From Tillus elongatus (lineage: Eukaryota > Arthropoda > Insecta > Coleoptera > Cleridae), in assembly GCA_964006375.1 (NCBI GenBank), contig OZ023270.1, positions 70,832,082 through 70,896,081 of the forward strand: a stretch of 64,000 bases of DNA, written 5' to 3'. Made by a program: the position numbers and the translations under genes. Below, piece by piece: positions 57,759-64,000 of this stretch (position 1 is its first letter; each line of letters opens with the position of its first letter). Under the pieces are notes generated by a model, which worked only from the letters and a program-made list of their open reading frames with translations, did no database searches and had not been told where the DNA came from.

Positions 57759-60663
57759 TAGTGAGACTGAATTGAATGACAACTGCTCCATCAATAATGC
57801 CGTACAACAGACAAGCTTAAGACTTCTGCACTTAAATGTTCAGTCATTGAGCAATAAGATAAACGTTATGGAAAACTTCCTCTCTGAAAAGGATCCATCG
57901 TTTTTGTCAGTAAATGAACACTGGATGTATTCGGAGCAATTGGAGGCAGTCTATTTTCCTGACTATAAACTGGTGTCACATTTTTCGAGAACAATTCATT
58001 CGCATGGTGGCTGTGCTTTGTTTGCTAAGAGAAACATTAGTGTAAATTGTAGTGAACTTAGCTTTATCAAAAAAATGTCAGTTGAGCTCTTTTTCGAGTG
58101 CTGTGCTGTTCGGTTTGACGGGAATACGTGTATTGTGTCAATTTATCGATCACCTGTTGGAGATTTTGATTTGTTTCTTTTGAAGTTTTCTGAATTATTA
58201 AATAAGATTTGCTTGAAGTATTCCTCGATAGTTGTTGCAGCGGACTTAAATGTTGACGCATTGAAAAGCTCCCCGCGTCTCAGTTTATTAAATGATATTT
58301 TTGAGTCGTACAACCTGCATTCAGTCGTGGACTCTCCGACAAGGATCACAAAGGTAGGTGGTTCATGTATTGATTATATTTTGACGAATGTTCAGAATTG
58401 TGTAGATTGCGGGAATGTTAGTCCTGGCTTCTCGGATCATAATGCTGTTAGTTTTGACTGGCTGCCTCTTGTTAATATAACTAATGGACACAGTAATGTG
58501 TTTCAGTTTAAAAGATCATTCTCACAGCTTGCAATTAAACAGTTCAAAAGGCTACTTACTAATATAAATATTTTTGATGACGATGGTTTCTGCGAACACA
58601 CTTCGGTGGATGACGTATTTGAGGTATTCTGGGAACATTTTAAATTTGCGTTTGATGCAGCCTTTCCCGTTAAAAAGGTAAAAACTAGGAGTAACACGGG
58701 CCTGCGATATCGTCCAAGCGTCAATGTCAGAGTTCAAACTGCGAACCTTAAAGATCTTAATATATTACGTAAAAAACATAGCAGCGAAGAGCTCAGGGAT
58801 TACTATAAGATCAGTAGTATAAGACTGAACAAATTAATAAATGATGAAAAGCGAAACTATTTTTCACAATTGGTGTCTAATTCGGATAATAAGCCTAAAG
58901 TGCTGTGGAATTTAGTAAATTTAGTAAGAAATAAAAAACCTAAGTTATCTGAAGTTTCCCTCACCCATGATGGTGTTGAAATAAGTGACCCCACGGTTGT
59001 GGCTAATATGTTTGCGGATTATTTTTCTACTGCCGTTGCTTCTAAGTTAAACAGTCATTTCCAAGGTCGCCTTTCGGATCGTTGTACTGTGTCGGTTAAT
59101 TGTCCCCAGTCATCAATGTTTGCACGTCCAGTTACTGAGGATGAAGTTAGAAATATTATTCTGGGCTTAAAAAATAAAAAATCGGCTGGGCTGGATGGCA
59201 TTCCATCGTTTATTTTTAAGTTGTGTGATGAATTACTGATGCCTCTAACTAAAGTGATTAACCTGTCGTTGCTTCGGGGTGAATTTCCCACACGATTGAA
59301 AATTGCTGCTATCATATCCCTACATAAAGGGGGAGATAAAAACAACATCGAGAATTATAGGCCTATTGCGTTGCTAAGTATTTTCTCCAAAATATTCGAA
59401 AAAATAGTTTCGCAAAGAATGCAAGAATACTTGGACGGAAACAACTTAATCTCGAACCGACAGTACGGTTTCCGTAAGGGGCTCTCCGCGGAATCAGCGG
59501 TGACTGATTTTGTGCAGGCGGCACTGGAAAGGATGGATTTGAAGGAATACACGGTGGGGTTATTTTTTTATCTGTCCCGTGCGTTCGACACGATAAATTC
59601 TGGCTTTGTTTGTGACAAACTTCATTATATGGGAATTAGAGGGAATTTGAACAACTGGATTCGGTCATTTCTGTCTAACAGAAAACTTGTTGTTAGGATG
59701 GGCGATGCCTTATCAGACTCAAAAGTCATAAACACTGGCGCCCCACAGGGAAGCATTTTAGGCCCGCTGCTGTTCCTGCTTTATGTTAACGACTTGCCAA
59801 AACATATATCAAATGGATTGGTATTCATGTACGCTGATGATACGTCAATTTTAGTCTCAGCCTCAAATCTTCCATCTCTCTATAAAAAAATTAATAACGT
59901 TTTAAATGAATTCAGCAGCTGGTGTACAAAAAACAATATGATTATTAACTATGACAAGACGCAATTGCTGCATTTCCAAACTAAGTTAAGTCCGCGTGTT
60001 GACATCAGTGTTAACTTCAATGGCAGCTCTTTAACTTCTGTTGTCTCCACATCATTTCTGGGAACAGTAATTGACAGAGTTTTCTCCTGGTCCACTAATG
60101 TTGACGCAGTTTGCTCAAGGCTGAGCAGATGTTTTTACATTCTAAAGACTTTAAAGTCCTACCTTAATTTAGATGGCCTGTTGACTTCGTACTATGCTCT
60201 TGGCCATTCAGCTATAAATTATAACATAGTTTCGTGGGGTCAGGCGACGGATGCAGCTAGGGTTCTCCTACATCAAAAACGCATTATGCGCCTGATTTTT
60301 AACCTTGAGTTTCGGGAATCTTGTAGGGAGGTTTTCAAAAATAATAAAATTCTGACAGTTGTTGGGGTTTATTTACTGAAGCTAATGTGTTATGTATTTA
60401 AGAAGAGAAATGATTTGCCACACAATTACAATTTACATAGCTATAACATTCGCTTTAGAGATAATATATATCTGAATAAACCTAATAATTCATTCTATAA
60501 AAAGTCGCCGTTGTATGCGGGTTCTTATTATTTTAATCTGCTGCCTAATCATATTAGGGATTGTCGTACCGTGGCGCAATTCGAGAGAGAGCTCAAGCAG
60601 TATCTGTATTCGCAGTGTTTTTATTCTGTCGATGAGTTCGAAAATCACTTAAGGTCATCATAG
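57739..60663 (+). CDS. LINE-A ORF2: endonuclease-reverse transcriptase with motif-A substitution
   Basis: 974 aa from ATG at 57739, uninterrupted. N-terminal AP-like endonuclease: LRLLHLNVQSLSNKI (Asn), VNEHW (catalytic Glu), VVAADLNVDAL (D-x-N), SCIDYILTN and GFSDHNAVSF (DH pair). After a linker (about 280-440) the RT starts with EDEVRNIILGLKNKKSAGLD, then AAIISLHKGGDKNNIENYRP and NRQYGFRKGLSAESAV. Motif A reads VGLFFYLSRAFDTI: residue 611 (codon 59569-59571, TAT) is Tyr where the catalytic Asp is expected. Motif [13 protein letters not shown] and motif C FMYADDTSI are intact. The C-terminus ends YSVDEF. No RNase H domain. The substitution would abolish polymerisation even though the frame is whole. 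Same family as 1807-2784. Confidence 0.93.
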   Translation: MRTLPDSSETELNDNCSINNAVQQTSLRLLHLNVQSLSNKINVMENFLSEKDPSFLSVNEHWMYSEQLEAVYFPDYKLVSHFSRTIHSHGGCALFAKRNISVNCSELSFIKKMSVELFFECCAVRFDGNTCIVSIYRSPVGDFDLFLLKFSELLNKICLKYSSIVVAADLNVDALKSSPRLSLLNDIFESYNLHSVVDSPTRITKVGGSCIDYILTNVQNCVDCGNVSPGFSDHNAVSFDWLPLVNITNGHSNVFQFKRSFSQLAIKQFKRLLTNINIFDDDGFCEHTSVDDVFEVFWEHFKFAFDAAFPVKKVKTRSNTGLRYRPSVNVRVQTANLKDLNILRKKHSSEELRDYYKISSIRLNKLINDEKRNYFSQLVSNSDNKPKVLWNLVNLVRNKKPKLSEVSLTHDGVEISDPTVVANMFADYFSTAVASKLNSHFQGRLSDRCTVSVNCPQSSMFARPVTEDEVRNIILGLKNKKSAGLDGIPSFIFKLCDELLMPLTKVINLSLLRGEFPTRLKIAAIISLHKGGDKNNIENYRPIALLSIFSKIFEKIVSQRMQEYLDGNNLISNRQYGFRKGLSAESAVTDFVQAALERMDLKEYTVGLFFYLSRAFDTINSGFVCDKLHYMGIRGNLNNWIRSFLSNRKLVVRMGDALSDSKVINTGAPQGSILGPLLFLLYVNDLPKHISNGLVFMYADDTSILVSASNLPSLYKKINNVLNEFSSWCTKNNMIINYDKTQLLHFQTKLSPRVDISVNFNGSSLTSVVSTSFLGTVIDRVFSWSTNVDAVCSRLSRCFYILKTLKSYLNLDGLLTSYYALGHSAINYNIVSWGQATDAARVLLHQKRIMRLIFNLEFRESCREVFKNNKILTVVGVYLLKLMCYVFKKRNDLPHNYNLHSYNIRFRDNIYLNKPNNSFYKKSPLYAGSYYFNLLPNHIRDCRTVAQFERELKQYLYSQCFYSVDEFENHLRSS

Positions 60664-60871
60664 TTGTTGTGATGTCGCATATATTTAGTCTTTTTTATGT
60701 CTTGTTTGTTATTTCGTGGTGATATAGTGTGTGACTGTTTGTGTTTGTGTGAATATTTTGTACATTATTTTACTTATTGATTCTGATGTTTTTATAATTT
60801 TATTGACGTGTCTATCTGAAACATTGTATCAGCTCATGACAAATAAATTTATCTATCTATCTATCTATCTA
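60664..60871 (+). repeat. LINE-A 3' UTR and (ATCT)n tail
   Basis: T/G-rich 3' UTR ending AAATAAATTTATCTATCTATC at about 60840-60871. Confidence 0.85.
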
Positions 60872-61640
60872 AAAACAATTCCAAGCGTTCCCTTGTCGAA
60901 GGGTAACTACATACTAAATTTGAAGATGATATCTTAATTCGTTCAAAAGGTATTGCGCCTACTAAAAGACAGACGTACAGGCCGACAGACCGACCGACTT
61001 CGTGCCAAGTTTTTTATATGTCTTGAGACATTTTATGCCGTTTTAGAAAAAAAAAATTGGAAATTTCTGTCACCGATATTCCATCCCCACACATTTAACC
61101 CCTAATTTCATTTCAGCACAGAATACCAGATGTTTGACGAACTTGAAAGCTTACTAATAAGCAAACACTAAACCCTCATATTACTCGAGTTTTTACGAAA
61201 AACATGGCAATTTTCATAAAATCATCTCCCATTCATCCCCTACCTCCTGGAGCGATTTACCCAAAAACAATCCTAACCGGTCGTTTCTAGGGTGCTAACT
61301 TCATACCAAACTTGAAGACGTCTCAAATCTTTCTAAAGTTATCGTGGCTACAAGCAGACAGACCGAGAGATTAAAAAAAATTGTCGTTCCCAAATTACAT
61401 ACAGATTTGGAGACTACTTCTCTGACTTCACTGTTGGTTTTTGTTTTTTTAGGTAAAGGACGTAGCCAGCGCGTAAGCTAACTGGAGCAAGTGGCCCTTA
61501 CGAATTCTGGAAGTTCTAGGATGTTCTTTAACTTTTTTCCCAAATTATGTTTTCTATACTATATGTTTTAACACTTTTTACGATGTTTACGCATACTAGG
61601 ACCCCTAAAACCCATATCCGGGGTCAGTTTCAATTTTCAC
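60872..61640. repeat. Unnamed repeat and H fragment
   Basis: Two related stretches (60950-61020 and 61330-61400, each with AGACAGACCGA-type purine-rich text) and the H segment CCCATATCCGGGGTCAGTTT leading into the (TA)n at 61641. Confidence 0.5.

Positions 61641-61731
<91 letters not shown>
61641..61731. repeat. (TA)n microsatellite
   Basis: Standard H position; directly followed by a mariner-like end CAGGGTGCGAGATTTCGCTGG. Confidence 0.97.
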
Positions 61732-61734
<3 letters not shown>

Positions 61735-62794
61735 GGTGCGAGATTTCGCTGGTAAAGCTAGACTGTGCTTACACTAATGGCATTATCAAAGATTTCACTT
61801 CAGAAAATCACAAAGCAGCATGTACTTCATAATCTAAAATTATTGCCGAATACACAGGGTGTTCCATTTGAGCTGGCCACTCACCAACTTCGTTATATTC
61901 AATGGAACATCCAATATATTTTCACATTTTCGGATTCCCTGAGTGATTCTACTTCAAAAATGTATTTATTTCTTCTTTTGCAAAAATAATAGCCTTTGCA
62001 GTCTTTATTTTACAAGTCTCTATCTTGGTAAGTGATAGAGAAACGACAATCATTTTAGCCAAGCAGGTGCGCAAAACTATTGTGACTATCATAATGTACA
62101 CTAAAGCGTGACTAGATATACAGTGCGTTCACAAAACGGCAACCACTTCTGACAACTTCAACAATCAAAAACTATTTTCTTTCAAATGAAACACCCTGTA
62201 TATTATTATATCGTTAAACTTGAAATTTTATTGCCTTTAATCCTATGTAAGCATACCTATACAAAAACTTAAAACATTTTGAGATATATAATAAAACAAC
62301 AAATTTAGAAGTAAATACACGGCTGTTCGTGTGTGGGAGCTAAGAGAGACCCAGTATAAGCTAATCAGTTGGACTTTGAATAATTTATTTTATTGATTTC
62401 CTGATAAGCCTTTCATATTTTGAAAATTATGAAATCAGAGACACACCTAATATCCATTATATTTTTTACGAATTTTATGCAAAGTCTATGCAGTTAAAAG
62501 TATACATTTATCATTCTTGAAGAAATACCAACAGATTTAATGAATATTCAACCTTTCACTTGGTTGTAGCCCTTTATTGAAAACAACATTGTACATCAAC
62601 ATTTTCCCCTTTTATCATGTAGACAGCTTTGTTTTACTTTTCGTCGACAGACTTTACATATTACCTGCTCTTGTTTACAAAGTGTGCTTTGTTTAGAAAT
62701 TTAAAAGTTGACAAACTCACTCGCGACGCTATTTGACACTGTCAAAAAGTATTCTGGTAATTGTAGTTTAAAAATCTTCCGAAAATAAAAAAAA
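61732..62794. repeat. MITE-like fragments upstream of transposase
   Basis: Three mariner-like termini (CAGGGTGCGAGATTTC at 61733, CAGGGTGTTCCATTTGAGC at 61856, complement of ACAGGGTGTTTCATTTG at 62186-62203) and CAGTGCGTTCACAAAACGG at 62121. The last could be the left end of the M3 element. No gene. Confidence 0.5.
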
Positions 62795-63853
62795 ATGAAT
62801 TATTCTAAAGCCGAATTACGAGATACGCTCTTAGCTTTGGGCGAATGTGATAGTAATACATTATTAGCATCCAGAATTTGTCACCAACGTTTTCCTGACA
62901 GACGATTGTCAACCAGAACGTCATTCGAAAGGCTAAACACCCGTTTTTCCACTACAAGCAGTGTAAAATATTTCAATAATGCCAGGGGTCCGTACAAAAA
63001 CAATGAGCTAACGCAATTAGGTATAATTTTATCTGTAATTGAGGATCTACAAACCAGTACAAGAAGAATATCAAGACAACTCAACATAAGCGATTGGTCA
63101 GTGAGAAAGGCTTTGAAAAGAAACCATTACCATGCCTACCATGTTTAAAGGCAGCACGCTTTACAAGAGACAGACTACAGGAATAGGGTGCAATTTTGGG
63201 AGTGGGCAGTAGAAATGATGGACAATGATCCCAATTTCTTTGAATATGTACTTTTCAGTGATGAATGTTCATTTAATAGTACCAGTAAGCCAAATCAACA
63301 CAATCTTCACTACTATGCAGATAGTAATCCCCTTTTTAGGCATACTGTGGACAACCAACATCGATGGACTGTAAACGTATGGGCAGGATGTTTTGGAAAC
63401 TACATCATTGGGCCATATTTTTATAAAGGTACTCTGACAGGCCAAAGGTATTTTAATTTGTTAGAAAATATTTTGCCTGAATTTTTAGATAACGTGCCAT
63501 TAGAAACGCTGCGACGAATGTGGTTCCAACAGGATGGTGCACCACCTCACACAATGTTACGTGTCCGAGAGTGGCTCAATAACAATTTTCCTAATCGCTC
63601 GATTGGTCGCGGGGGACCAGTTCCCTGGCCAGCTCGGTCTCCGGACCTCACATTCTGTGATTTTTTTTTGTGGGAGTATATTAAAGATCTTGTTTATGCT
63701 GTGCAACCAACCACTCCAGAGGACATGATTCTTAGAATTAGCGAAGCATTCAACTCGATAATACCAGCAATATTGCAACATGTTAAAAACTCTTTTAGAC
63801 GAAGAGTGCATTTATGTCTGCAGGAAACTGGACTTAACTTCGAACATCTTTAG
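62795..63853 (+). pseudogene. M3 mariner-type transposase (DD41D), intact except one in-frame stop
   Basis: The gene runs from ATG at 62795 to TAG at 63851-63853, 352 codons, in a single frame with one TAA at 63146-63148 after HYHAYHV. N-terminal helix-turn-helix: LALGECDSNTLLASRICHQR, then SVRKALKRNHYH. Catalytic core: FSDECSFNST (first Asp), NVWAGCFGNYIIGPYFY, WFQQDGAPPHTML (second Asp) and ARSPDLTFCDFFLWEYI (third Asp in TFCD), with 41 residues between the second and third. C-terminal tail RRRVHLCLQETGLNFEHL. No frameshift. The right terminal repeat may lie beyond the window. Confidence 0.9.
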
Positions 63854-64000
63854 TTAAGTTTCATTAATATTTGTTATCTCATTGTTTGTTATAGTCGTTC
63901 CAATCGTTTCTAAAGTTTTTAAGTTAATTTTTTTATTATCAAATAGGTACTATGCAAAACCTTTATTTAACATACAATCTTTAAGCTTTATGATATTATT
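63854..64000 (+). other. M3 3' flank, window end
   Basis: AT-rich sequence after the transposase; no terminal repeat is recognised before the window ends. Confidence 0.5.

Overview
The window is repeat-dense, AT-rich eukaryotic nuclear DNA, most likely from an arthropod. The evidence is several DUF4817-type mariner/Tc1 transposase families, non-LTR retrotransposons with a tetranucleotide 3' tail, Penelope-like fragments, tRNA-derived SINEs, and more than twenty long (TA)n tracts. I find no convincing host gene; one possible host terminal exon lies near 11.5 kb. This is a landscape of nested mobile elements.

The outstanding object is an 11,250-bp Polinton/Maverick-like (virus-like) element at 12709-23958. 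It has 570-bp terminal inverted repeats (TIRs) that begin AG and end CT, a perfect 6-bp target duplication (AGCATT), and twelve uninterrupted genes. The left block (minus strand) encodes a double-jelly-roll-type major capsid protein, a minor capsid/penton protein, an adenain-like cysteine protease and a phospholipase A2/hydrophobic minor virion protein. The middle block (plus strand) encodes an A32-type packaging ATPase, a conserved protein of unknown function, a short fibre-like protein and a chromodomain integrase. The right block (minus strand) encodes a KilA-N protein with palindromes embedded in its coding sequence, a small zinc-finger protein, a one-pass membrane protein and an unknown protein. 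No family-B DNA polymerase is present, although the element otherwise looks intact and young. The genes suggest an element able to make and package virions and to integrate, but dependent on the host or another element for DNA replication.

The second notable system is a set of tandem arrays (about 3.3-3.5, 7.6-9.2 and 26.45-27.09 kb) of a ~306-bp unit. Each unit carries a 45-nt type-I hammerhead ribozyme-like motif, as expected of metazoan retrozymes. The arrays switch orientation head to head and are bordered by (TA)n tracts.

Most remaining sequence is a non-coding mobile family, called H here. It starts AGTGAATTTTC, carries a (TA)n tract ~120 bp inside, and ends in a short hairpin before TCCMGA. 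Four nested insertions into other elements define its ends, all in T/A runs. The anatomy resembles non-autonomous Helentron/DINE-type elements. Mariner copies have in turn inserted into the (TA)n tracts of H.

Layout: 0-1.7 kb H; 1.8-3.1 LINE 3' end; 3.3-3.5 retrozyme; 3.6-4.8 deleted mariner; 4.9-7.6 H-related; 7.6-9.2 retrozyme array; 9.3-12.7 H-related, possible exon, SINE; 12.7-24 Polinton; 24-26.4 H; 26.4-27.1 retrozymes; 28.1-29.9 mariner; 29.9-31.4 fragments; 31.5-33.0 second mariner family; 33.0-38.0 Penelope-like element with H and mariner insertions; 38.0-38.6 two SINEs; 39.4-44.4 second mariner family with two H insertions; 44.8-48.5 LINE fragments; 49-53.8 tRNA-like, mariner, H, SINE; 54.2-55.1 Penelope-like; 55.6-57.2 H; 57.5-60.9 nearly full LINE; 61.7-64 DD41D mariner with one in-frame stop.
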